A DNA stretch of 64,000 bases from Cyathus striatus (lineage: Eukaryota > Basidiomycota > Agaricomycetes > Agaricales > Nidulariaceae), in assembly GCA_025738555.1 (NCBI GenBank), contig JAOVFP010000001.1, positions 5,828,001 to 5,892,000 on the forward strand, in the 5' to 3' direction. Position 1 is the first letter of the stretch. Every line of letters starts with the position of its first letter. This document shows positions 47,832 to 59,700 of this stretch, in pieces. A program made the position numbers and the translations under genes. The notes beneath the pieces are model-generated. The model was not told the DNA's origin. It worked only from the letters and a program-made list of their open reading frames with translations, and ran no database searches.

Positions 47832-49900
47832 AGATGAGGCATCGAGAGAAGAAACTCCATCAACCATTGGTCACGTTCCGGCTTTCCGGTAGCAGAGTAG
47901 GAGACGCTGATGGCAGAGTATAAGCAGTGTGCATAAGGACACGCATAAGGCGGGAGCGTACGTGTAAGTCTTCCCTTGCACGGTTGCTGCTATGAAGTAG
48001 CCATGCTGCTCTGCAAGAGCCAGGAGTATATCTGCGAATCTGTACACCCAGTTTTCGCAGCGGAGAGGGAACGTTAACCAGCTTCACACAGTCGTTCTAG
48101 GTACACAATAACACGATTTACTCCTTAGTGTTATAGCAACAGCTGGCGGGTGAGTGCATGGAGAGAACAGAGCGACACAGGTCAGGCGTTTGGTAGTGCA
48201 TTCTGCGGGATAGCAACGCGTAAGTATCAAGAAGAGAGTGAATTAAAACAAAAGCGAACGCACCCCATGTTCAATCACCCAGGGGCCAGATCCTACTAAG
48301 ATACCTCCCAGCGAAACTAATCCTATATCTGTCAAACCGCCTTCATCAAAACATTTCGCAGAGAGCACGGTGCCACTGTCAATCTTTCATCGTGGCGCGT
48401 GTACGATAAAACATTTTTGAGGATACTGGTGTGAAGCCCCGGACTGGGAATGATTCACATTCCTCACAATGTTACTCGTTATAACCTTCGTCGTCGTAGT
48501 CCACGTGCTCCACAGCCCACCACCAAAGTTGTACACTAAGTAAACATCGTCGTCATTGCTCATATCCTACTCGTCCACCGAAGTCACCCCAATTACCCAC
48601 TCATACTATGCATCTCCTCTGCATCGTATCAACGTTGGTGACATGTATCCCATACGCACGCAAGTCACTCGCCTCTGGTCTAGTACGTGTCCCTATGTCA
48701 AACGCCCCTCACGCCCATGAACCATACGACGATACGTAACATATGCTTAGATCGTCGTCTCCGACTTAGGGATTCGGAGGGAAGGCGAAGGTTCCGACGC
48801 TGGCGTTGTGAGTGTACACGTATCGTAGGAGGGAGCTACAATGGGTGGTGTGTGGAATCGGTAGGCGGGGGTAGAGAGAGGAACAAGGTTTACATGCGGG
48901 GTTGAGGTGCCATGTAGGACATGAAGGTCGGGAGGATGCGAAAAAAAAAGGTGGAGAGTGTAGTGACGAAAGAGTTGCTGACGATTGGTAACATGGCGAT
49001 GGGAGAGACCTGGTCTGTATTCGACGCGCGCAGTTGGCGTAGGAATGACTATCCGTAAGGTCGTCGGTGCTTCTAGCAAAATCTCTATTCACAGCCCTCC
49101 ATGTTGCGAAGTTGTTCGCACGAACCCAGGAGGACTGGTTAATCCTAATACAATTCACTGTGTTGTCATCGACACCTGAGAGGAGTGGGCCATGGGACAT
49201 AGCTGACTGAGTGGCGATACGACGTCCATCTATCTCTCTAGTCAACACAAGCCTCAAACAAGGTAGCGTATACGTACGAAACCCCCGAAAATCCTCGCTA
49301 CCTTCTGCATGTACTTCAAACGGGCCATCCAGCTCTCAGCTCTCGGCAACCATATCGAAGTACGTTGATGGATTGATCTTATTAGTGCAAAGAATAGTGT
49401 TCCGCGCCTTTCGAATAGCTGGATTGAAGGTTTTCGTAAGTTTAAAGGGGGAGTTCGACCAAAGCTGCGGGATGAGTTTGGCAGGTTGGTCGTCACCCAC
49501 GAGCTGATTAGTTTGGGTTGGGTTAGGCCAGACTCTCAAGGTAGTGCAAAAGGCAAGCGAGGCCTGGTGTTGTCGTTAACGAGGACGCGATAGCTGCTGG
49601 TTCTGAGAGCGTAGAGCATGAGCATGAAAGGGCGTCGTGAATCGTTGACCGTGACATGAATGAGTCTAACGTTGCAATTTGGGTTACAATCGTCGGGCAA
49701 AATTCACAGCCTGGCGGTGATAAGCGGCCTCACGCGGTCCGGACTTCGTACCGTCCTACCATCCAGTCAATCAACTTGGACCCACAATGGACCCACTTGC
49801 GACTTCAAGATGATCATGAGTCGTGCGCCTCAGTGGTGGAAACATCTCGTTATAGTTTAACCGTTCCGATGTATTGTGTCAGAACACGCAGTGTGCAACG
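47832..49900. other. CpG-rich host-like DNA, no confident gene
   Basis: Overlapping frames of 60-163 codons occur on both strands (the longest is minus 48766-49257), as expected in GC-richer DNA, but none shows a family motif or a coherent intron structure. A real but unrecognised gene cannot be excluded. Part of it (49566-49632) resembles 36942-37016. Confidence 0.35.
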
Positions 49901-49955
49901 TTATATAGCTCGGTCATGGAAGCATTTGATCCCCCTTCTCTCTCTTCTTAAACCC
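49901..49955 (+). promoter_or_regulatory. putative promoter of the NACHT-WD40 gene
   Basis: TTATATAG at 49901-49908 lies 98-105 nt before the ATG at 50006. It is followed by a pyrimidine tract, CCCCCTTCTCTCTCTTCTT, at about 49931-49949, a common feature of fungal core promoters. It lies at the right edge of the CpG-rich block. The function is inferred from position. Confidence 0.45.
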
Positions 49956-50005
49956 TCCACTCAAGTGCTACAACGTTGATTTACTAGTCCAACTACGCAT
50001 TTACA

Positions 50006-53000
50006 ATGTCAAACGATAGGTCCGGTACTCAAGTATTCTCTGGTGCACAACATGTCGATGCGACAGGTGCACACATAACTGCTATTGGTCGTGATCAAGT
50101 CACCGTCAACAATCACAATATAAAAAATGACTACGAAATATTGGAAAAACTTAAATTATTGAAGCCTGTTGATCATAACCTACATGATCCACCTCCATGC
50201 ATGGAAGGAACTAGGGTTACTTTACTGAATAATATTTTTAAGTGGCTCAATGATTTTCGTATGTTAATTTATTGATATATACATAACAGAATGCATATGG
50301 ATTACTTCTACAGATGACTCTACCCCAAATCTTATGTGGATTACTGGTTGTCCCGGCTCAGGAAAATCTGCCATAGCTTCTACTCTGATTGAAACTCTCA
50401 ACTCAAAGGAATGGAAGAGACTTGGAGGCTACCATTTCTTTAAGAGAGATGATAATGTCTTGAGTGATGCAACTGTAGTTTGGAGAACAATAGCTGCAGA
50501 CTTGGCATCTAAGTCAAGGTATTACACTTTAAAAGAAAACATTGTGGAACATCTTGATAACAACTTTCCACTTGGAAGGATTGAATAGCATTTCAAACAT
50601 CTAATTTCAGATTCACTGATTACTTGTCAAGATAACCTAGTGAAATCACCACCTATATTTATTATTGAAGCACTGGATGAATGTAAATCACCACTAGATC
50701 TTAAAAAGACATTTGAAAGCTGGACAAAACTTCCAAAATATTATAAGCTAGTTTTAACTGGAGGAATGGGGTCAGAACCTGATACTGTTCAAAATATTCA
50801 AAAATGTACAGTTATCAAACTTGAAACAGATTCAAGACTTGACCCAGAAATAAATGAGAACATTAATCAGTTTTTGAAGCAATCATTTGAGAATCACCAG
50901 AATGAAATACAAATAAATGAAATAGAAAATGATATACATAAAATGACACAAAAAGCTGCAGGATTGTTCATATGGGCATCTACTGCAATAAAGTACATTA
51001 CGAAAGGCACAGAGTCAAATGAGTTATCACCAAGAGAGAAGCTTAAACAAGTTCTATCTCATGACATACAAAATCCACTTGATAGTCTGTACATGCAAAT
51101 ACTTCTAACATCTTTTGGTAAATGGAATAATAAGAGACAGGAAACTGTGGGACAGGTTTTAGCAACAATATATTTGGCCAAATCTCCTTTACCTAAAGAT
51201 GGGCTTGAACAGTTTTTAAAACATGATGGTGATAATGGATATTTAGAAGAGGAAATCAAATGAATACTACACTTCCTTCAGCCAGTTATAACAATAACCA
51301 ATGATAAAATAATGTTTCATCATTTATCTTTTGTTGAATTTCTCATGCATATCTCTGATGATGAAATATTTTCAGTAAAAGATGAAAAGCATGTAAAGAG
51401 AATGGGAGAAGCAGTGTTTCAGATCCTCAACAGTCAGCTAAAATTTAACATATGTAATATTGAATCATCACATACAATGAATGAAGATATTGCTGATTTA
51501 CAGAAAAGAGTACATCAGTACATACCATTGCATCTTCAGTACTGTTGCAAATATTGGAATGTACATTGTAAGGAAATGATAGAAAATGAAAAAAGCATGT
51601 CAAACAGTTTGAAATATTTACACAAATTTATGTTTTGTAATTTTCTGTACTGGCTAGAGGTTATGAGTCTTATAAATGAGATGGAAAAAGTACAAGACAT
51701 GCTGAAACAAATATCCAATTGCACAAAAGTAAGCAGTAAAAATTTGCTATTGAATAGATAACTTATGTTGTACTAGAAAAACCAGAAAGTACATGAATTC
51801 ATTAAAGATAGTACAAAATTTGTTACAAACTTCTATATTCCTATAAAAAGAAGCATACCACACATATATCTGTCAGCCCTTGCATTTGCACCAGAAAATT
51901 CATTAATTGCAAGACATTATTCACCATTTTTTAATAACAAATTATCAATAATTAAAAGAAAATATAGAGATTGGAATGCAACATTATATGATGTTTATTA
52001 TAGTGATTCATCAGTAGCATGTGTGGCATTTTCATCAGATGGAACACAAGTGGTGTATGGCTCAAATGATCACACTGTCAGAGTATGGGATGTGGAGAGT
52101 GGAAAAACTATTGCTGGTCCATTGGAAGGTCACAGTAATTGGGTTAGATCAGTGGCATTCTCTCCAGATGGAACACAAGTGGTATCTGGCTCATTAGATC
52201 ACACTGTTAGAGTATGGAATGTGAAAAGTGGAAAAATCATTGCTAGTCCATTTGAAGGCCACAGTGATTGGGTTACATCAGTGGCATTCTCTCCAGATGG
52301 AACACAAGTGGTGTCTGGATCATTGGATCACACTGTCAGAGTATGGAATGTGAAGAGTGGCAGAACCATCACTGGGCCATTTGAAGGCCACAGTAAATGG
52401 GTTACATCAGTGGCATTCTCTCCTGATGGAATGCAAGTGGCATATGGCTCACATGATTACATTATCAGAGTATGGAATGTAGAGGGTGGAAAAACTATTG
52501 CCTGTCAATTTGAAGGCCACAGTGATTCAGTTACATCACTGGCATTCTCTCCAGATGGAACACAAGTGGTGTCTGGGTCACATGATCACACTGTCAGAGT
52601 GTGGAATGTAGAAAGTGGAAAAACCATTGCTGGTCCATTTGAAAGCCACAGTCATGATGTTACATCAGTGGCATTCTCTCCAGATGGAACAAAAGTGGTG
52701 TCTGGCTCAGGTGATCACAGTATCAGAGTATGGAATGTGGAGAGTGGAAAAACCATTGCTAGGAATAATATTACATCAGCAGCATCTGGTTCTAATGAAT
52801 TAAATGTTAGATTGAATACCAACACCACTTTATCTCATCCCAGTAAAGTTGACATAATTGGTGGTCATTACATTTTCAAATATTTAACTTTAGATGGCTG
52901 GGTACAAGATGACAATAACAATAAACTATTTTGGGTTCCCATTCAGCATAGAAAACATTTATGCAGTTTTGAAATAATTCAAATTTTTCCAAATGTTAAC

Positions 53001-53315
53001 ATATGTCAAATTGATTTAACTGATTTTGTATATGGAGTTAACTGGCAACAATGTAAAACTGAATCACCTGCCTTCCACAAAGATGTTGACTTACCGATGT
53101 GTCATTCATCAGACTGCTCTGATATTTTTGACCAAGAAACAATAAGAAAGAACTCTGATACTATTACCAATAATGAAGATTATGAACATTCATGTCCTAC
53201 TTGTTTAGCCATAGGAGACCACAATCAATCATTTGATACAAGCTTTTCTTTAAGTGATACAAAACACAAGCAAATTTCATATACTCCACAGGAAGACAAA
53301 AGCACAAATATTTAG
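50006..53315 (+). pseudogene. NACHT-WD40 (STAND/NLR-like) gene with two in-frame stops
   Basis: Exons are 50006-50258, 50314-51728 and 51777-53315; the introns of 55 and 48 nt are GT-AG and keep one frame over 1068 codons. The N-terminal part (codons 1-84) has the AxxVDATGAHITAIGRDQV type of segment common in agaricomycete NLRs. The NACHT domain has Walker A GCPGSGKS at 96-103 and Walker B FIIEALDEC near 200-208. A helical linker follows. Six WD40 repeats of 43 residues (about 639-893) are nearly identical (VAFSPDGTQVVSGSxDHTVR). The C-terminal segment has DGWVQDDNNNKLFWVP, a degenerate WD-like unit seen in such proteins. Stops are TAG at 50586 (RIE-stop-HF) and TGA at 51261 (EIK-stop-IL), both explained by C to T. 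Such proteins are thought to act in fungal non-self recognition. The copy is probably inactive. Confidence 0.9.
52023..52797 (+). repeat. 129-bp WD40-encoding tandem repeat, six units
   Basis: Six units of 129 bp start with GTGGCATTCTCTCCAGATGGAACA-like sequence and encode 43-residue WD40 blades. Differences cluster at blade-face positions such as GHSNWVRS, GHSDWVTS, GHSKWVTS, GHSDSVTS and SHSHDVTS. High identity between units implies recent amplification or gene conversion, as known for fungal NLR repeats. Confidence 0.9.
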
Positions 53316-55785
53316 ATGCTTTTTTTCATTGTTACTTTGTTTTTACTCTAATTATTTCTTATTTTATGTATTTTTTAGTGCAGTTTTACAGGTGAAATTT
53401 TTTATTTTTTATTTCAACTTTAATTAGAAATTTACCTGATTTTCTGCCTTGACTTATAAGCTTTCCATAAATACCATTGTGTAGAGATATTATATCATCT
53501 ATGAAGACTAAAGAAGCACATGTGACATGATATAGTTCAGACCAGTGTATTTATGTCTAAGAAGGTGTGAGCACCTCACACAGGATTTGCTTAATAAGGC
53601 TTTCATTTATTGTAAAGTCTTATATAATATAGAATACTGCCTTATCTCTGATCATATCCACCAATTCTCAGCAACACTTCATTTGTTCCATTTAACATGA
53701 TAGGTCCATGCTCTTCTCTAATTATCCTACACTTGAGATCTTCAGCTTTTACAGGACACAACACAAAAACCTACAGGTCCCTTCATAATAAAAGACAATT
53801 CTTAGTAGAAAGGCCTGCTACTCATATTTCCCCTGCTTCAACTTCCCACCTACCTGTCCAAAATTGCACATTGTAGCTGGTATTGTTGGGTTGCTTCTAT
53901 ATTGATAAGAAGTCTGCCCTAAGCTGGGATTGGGCTGAGTCAAATGGCTTGTAGATGCCTACAGTAGCACTTTTACTTTCTGAGTTCCATGCTGAAAATT
54001 CTAGATCTCCCTCTCAATAGAGGCTACTTGATTCCCAGTGTTCCTCAGCAACTGCATAAATTTAGAGTCATCAGGCCCTCCTTTTTTAACTGCTATTAGG
54101 ATTTCTACTGACTTTCTCCTGCTAAATCCCCTCAACTTCTTTTGCTCATATTTCTCTGATCTTCATCATCTGCCTCTCATTGTCCACTCATACAACAGTG
54201 CTCTATTATGGATAATATGATTATACACAGATAACAACCCATTGAGCTTGTACAGATCCTCAAGGTCTGATTCTATTGTGAGTGCAGTGGTCTTCAGTGT
54301 GTCATGAAAGCTGAATCCTCCACATAATGCATTGAAGTGCATTATAATGCCTTAATGCATGTACTGCCTTACATGGCATATAATCAAGGACAAGTTTTTT
54401 CAGAACATTGTAACACTTGGCTGGATGTGTTACAATTTCTTGTGAAGGTTCATATGGAATATTAAAATAAAGTTTATATAATACAATTAATTTTAAGTTG
54501 ATATCCTGTTTTAGTAGAAAAGGACAACATATTTTGTCTGATCTATACAAACTATAACATGGTTCATTGGTTAAAACTCCAGACAAGTAAAATGCTACAA
54601 ATATCATCTATCCACATACAGTACTGAGTAATATTACATACCATGCCAGGCAGACATCTGGTTACTTACTAATAAATATGGTGTAGGTAGGATAACATTA
54701 CTTACCAGAGTAAACTTACCTTCATGGTATCACTTGCAAATTAATGCTACTTACTTAGTACTTAGCACTTAAGTCATAATACTCAGTGAGAATGTTGCTC
54801 TTTTATGCATTTTGAATAAGTCATTAGTCAGCATTCACCAGAGCTTGTTCATAGTCTGGACAAGAAGCTTACAAGATCCAGATTCAGGTGAAGCCTCTTT
54901 GAGAAAGGCTTGGTTCCTTTCCAACCAGAAGTGTTTTTACCATCAGCTCTCTCAAACTGTGTTGCAAACTATAAAGTGCAATTTTGGCACATTTTTACTT
55001 TATTTTATTCAGTGATACTGGTGACCTGATAGATAACAAATACAATAAAAGATAATATAGGGTACATGATATTATTTTACACTGTTAATATGCCTAGTGT
55101 ACTCCTACCTGTTATAAAACATTTATTTCCCTATTTTATACACTACTTTTTTTTTTAAAAAAAAAAAAATCCTTTCATTTTATATCAGTCACCTGGTATG
55201 GTATATCTCAATAATGGAATGTCTACATATGTAATGTAATACTGCAGTGTGTAATTGTAAGGTCTAATTGTCTTGTAAGTAAGACATCAATTATATAGTA
55301 ACTCAGTGCACCTCATAAGAGGGCCAGGAGCATATATAACCATCCTCACTCCTATCCAGATAAACTAAGGTAGGTGGCTGAATGTGTCAATCCTACACCA
55401 TGCCTGGCCACATTCACATTCTGAATCCCCTGCCCCATCCAATCACTTTCCCATCTACTCACCACATCCTACTCAGACTCACTCTGGCACTATTCCTGAG
55501 CTGCAGTGGCTAATCTTTGGCAGATGCCAATTTTTCTCTTGCTCACACCCTTGGCTATTTTTCAGGTCACAACTCCAGGCAGCATGTCACTGGGTACCCA
55601 ATCTGGCCACAAGCCTGGCTCTGGCATGAAGCTACAACAATTTTTGATTTTTGCCTGGACTCTCAGCATTCCAGATGCTGTTGTCAGTTGTTTGGTAGGT
55701 AGTTGGATGCTGTGATTGAGTGTTCTGGGTAATGCATGATGTGTTGTATGATGTAATCAGTGTAGTCAGAAGGTGAAATTGTGGG
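53316..55785. other. intergenic, no supported gene
   Basis: AT-rich, CpG-poor DNA. A T-run followed by an A-run lies at 55147-55169. Frames at 54302-54607 (minus) and 55384-55715 (plus) have no recognised motif. Confidence 0.4.
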
Positions 55786-55920
55786 AAATGAAAATATATT
55801 GCCAGGACATGAGTTGAACCAAGGAGTTTGTGCTCAAGTGGGGAATTCCAGACCCCTGCCTGCCAGGGGTGTAGTGGCAGGCATGCACAATGGAGACCAC
55901 TGAGCCATTGTGCCCCTTTA
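55786..55920 (-). repeat. tRNA-derived SINE-like or tRNA pseudogene sequence
   Basis: The minus strand reads GGGGCACAATGGCTCAGTGG at its start, containing a good pol III A box (TGGCTCAGTGG). About 95 nt later it has GGTTCAACTC, close to the B box GGTTCGANTC with the CpG changed to CpA. The A-to-B distance is much longer than in a normal tRNA, so this is a tRNA-derived repeat or decayed gene rather than a working tRNA. No second copy was found in the window. Confidence 0.5.
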
Positions 55921-56788
55921 TATATGACTTAAAAATGGTATAATATACATGGGTTGTATTTGGTAGATATGGTAGAGGTCTAGGACTGTTAGCTAGCATG
56001 AGAAAAATTCATGTTAATAAGGGACATGTCTAGTCTAAGTAGAATAGTGTCTAAGAATAGTAACACCAAGGTCAGAGCTTATTCTCAACATTGGTGGGAA
56101 ATAGTTACCAGTGAAGCTGGAGATCAAGCTAAGCATGCATCTATTCTAATAATAGATTAGCAAAGCTATATTATCAAGTCATAGGGAAAGGCATGAGGAC
56201 TAGACCCATGGCAAGTGCCACTATTGAAGAGACACTATCTAACCACACTGTACCAGCACTGTGCATCAGCATGCCATAGGTGCCTGGCTAGGCCTGAGAC
56301 CTGGCATTCTCAGCAGGCTTATTCAGCAAGTGGTGTCAGCCAATTATATCATGGTTTGTGCTGAAAAAATGATTGTTAGCAATCACAAAAACCAGGCAAA
56401 ATATGAGTGTCATTTATATGGGGCATATTGAGTGGAATGTAGTGTGATGGTGATCATTTACACTTATTTAGTTATTATACCTAATTATTGGGCTATAATA
56501 TTATGAAATATGAGGGCACTCAAAAGTAATCATTGGCACTTTTAATTATTATAAATTAAATTAAATTATTTTTATTTTTTAAGGTCCTGTTTATTGTCAT
56601 GAGGCAGAGCCTATGTCAACCTTACATTCATTTGTATTTAACTATTTATGTGCCCCCTGAGTGTACTAATGCTTGTGTCTTTACTATTGGTGTGAGAATT
56701 TTGGTTAATCATACATCAAGACCTGCCAACACCATGTTTTTTGAATTCCATAATTCATTAGTCATCAAAATTCCCATGTGGCAAGCCA
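55921..56788. other. left flank of element copy 2, no confident gene
   Basis: A plus-strand frame from 56599 runs into the terminal repeat of the element at 56789 and ends in GVSAKFII, which is encoded by the terminus. The upstream residues may be a host gene fragment cut by the insertion. No family was recognised. Confidence 0.35.
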
Positions 56789-59700
56789 GAGGGGTGTCAG
56801 CCAAATTTATCATTTAACCTCAACATTATATGATATGAAATATCATATAAGCTCCAGGCTGTATGAGTGAAGCATATATTATGTATAGTACACAGATTAC
56901 TCATAAAAACCTACTTATGCTTCATACTATTGTATTATGTGTACTCATAAGTACTCATTACTTCACATTCCCTATTGTTAATGTAATACTATTAGGCATA
57001 CTCATAAGTACTCATTACTTTATATTTCCTATTGTTATTGTAATACTATTATGTGTACTCATAAGTACTCATTACTATATGTTTTCTATTATTATTGTAA
57101 TACTAGTATGTGTACTCATAAGTACTCATTAATTTATGTTTCCTATTGCTATTGTATTAATATTATGTATATTCATAAGTGCTCATTACTTTATGCTTTC
57201 TATTATTATTAATAGTATTATGTACACTTTTTCCAAGCATCATGTCTGTCACAACTTTTCCATGCACTATGGTTTGTCACATATCTTTGGCATGTTACTT
57301 TCATCACACATTTCACATGCATTATGTGTCACTATATTTGCATGCATGTCATGTTTGTTACAGTTTTCATGTGCATTAGGTATTTCCCATGCATTCTGCA
57401 TGTTATGCTTTTCATGCACATCACATTTGTCACAAATTTCCCACACATTGTCACCACATTTGCCATGTTTCACATACTTCCCACACATCACATTCATCAT
57501 GCTTTTACATGTGTCATGTTGGTCACATGTCACAGTTTCCCACATGTCAAGTTTGTCACAAATTTCCCATGCATCACATACTTCCCACATGTCATGTTTT
57601 ATGCATGTCACACTTTCACATGTGTCACATGTGTCATGTCTACCCATGTATCACATCTTCATACATGTTATGTTTATCAATGTCTCACATTCATTGAACA
57701 CCACTTTTCATGCACATCACACATTCACAAGTGTCAGTTCCAACAGGTCTACAATGAACATGTTCTCATACCTTGTTGAACCAGAAATCAGAGCACCAGC
57801 AATGTCATATTTAACTTTCAGTCTAATGCTTAGTGTGGGGATGCCCAATTCCTATATGTCATGCAGCCCTATTGTGTCACACATCGTCACACATCTGTCA
57901 CAAAATTTGAAGCTGGCCTTTCTCACATCATATTTCTATCTTCCACATTCAAATTATCAATATTTTGACCTCATATGACAAGTAAAACATGTTTAATTTA
58001 ACATAAGCATAAATATATAGAAAAAATTGCACTGTAAGACTACTTAGACCACCTATTCAGATGCCTCAATGCACAAGCACACATGTGAGAAGCATTTATT
58101 TGCTTATATTTACTCTGAGATAAGATATTGGATCAGAAAGTATCTTCTCCAAAAACAATCCTAGCAATGAATTTTAACAACACAAACATGTAAAATTGAA
58201 CTGAATTAGTGTGTATAGAATGTATTTCATGATAAGGGCAAAAAATAACTTGCATTGGCAAGATAAATGTTAGTAGATCTAATATTACTAATAATATAGT
58301 AGAATGGCTTGTTTTGAATAGAACTCATCAACAGATGCACCGATTTATATGATATATAGAGCAATTTTGCACTACTCGACGAAGGCAATAACCCTCCGAA
58401 CGCAGAATTGTTAATTTCGAAGCATAATATGTAGAAGTCGTGATTTTTCATGTCATTTTTTACCTTAATGACAGAGAATAAAAAATCTGGATTCGGAGCA
58501 ATGTTGTCCTCGATGTATAGTGCAACTTTGCTCTATAATCCATGTCGATCTGTGAAGTCGTTGAGGACATCTATTCAAGATGAGTTTTCCCTGCCAAAAT
58601 AACAAGCATTTTTCAAGTTTTGCTATTTAAAGTCTTAAAATCATGTATATATTTAAAACAAGCTCATATATACATTAAATGAACATATATAAATGTACTA
58701 CATACAGTTTTATGGTGATATAAATGCTGTGGAAAGAGGAAAGTTGATAAAGGTGCCCAGCTTCAAGTTTCAGAAGGTGTCACATGCTGTGACATAATGT
58801 CATGCCATGACACGTAACTGGGGATTGGGCATCCCCACTTAGTATTGTAATGGAGCCTCTTGCATGAATGGGTCAGTGATTGATGTCTCAGATCTTTTTC
58901 CCAAATGGGGTCTGACCCTGTCAATGAGAACTTCAGACATGATTATCAAGAAATGATAGTAAGCATACAGCAAGAGAAGAGAAGAAATAAAGCAGCTCTC
59001 AAGCAAACAGAACAAGAAGAAAAGAACATGATGATGTAGTTGAACTAAAATAAGTAATATGAAAGCAAATTCTTGTGGTCACTAGGCAAGAAAGACCAGA
59101 AAAGCACAGGAGGAGGTTTGGACAACTAATACTAAAAGAACTATATATAGCATATATCAGAGAAGTTAACACATATAGTAGTGAATAATTTCCATAACAC
59201 TCTCCATTTCAATAAAACATAGAAAACTGTCATGTAGTTATATAGAGTAAGTAGATATGCAACTTAATAATATGTGTTGGAAGATATAAGAATAATCAAT
59301 AGCTGATACACAATTCATGATCATCTAATGACTGAGATATATAAGTTTGATGTGATATGGATGTTCACTATTCTTACATATTTGTTGTCCATGCATGGTT
59401 CTGATATGCATGTAAAATGAAAACAACACACCACAATTTAAAATTCTTCACATTTCGATTTCAAGATGCCAGTACTGAATGTGTTGAGTAAGGAAATAGC
59501 AGGGAGGGGCTGAGTTCCCATGCTGCCTCCCATAATCAAACCAGGGATATGTTAAAACCTATTAAAAACATATGACTCCATATTAGTACTGGCTTTAAAA
59601 CTCTTAAACCAATAAAATACAAAAAACTTTACCTTTAAAAACATGATGTTGCATTCTGTACAATGAGTACCAGAAACCCAGAATGAGACAATGTGACTAT

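Noticed and set aside
48766..49257. 163-codon minus-strand frame as a gene
   Set aside because: No recognisable motif, no supporting intron structure, and overlapping long frames in other phases; typical of CpG-rich non-coding DNA.
51729..51776. Stops at 51759 and 51774 as further nonsense mutations in the NACHT-WD40 gene
   Set aside because: They fall inside a 48-nt GTAAGC...CTAG segment that splices in phase and restores the family sequence, so they are intronic.
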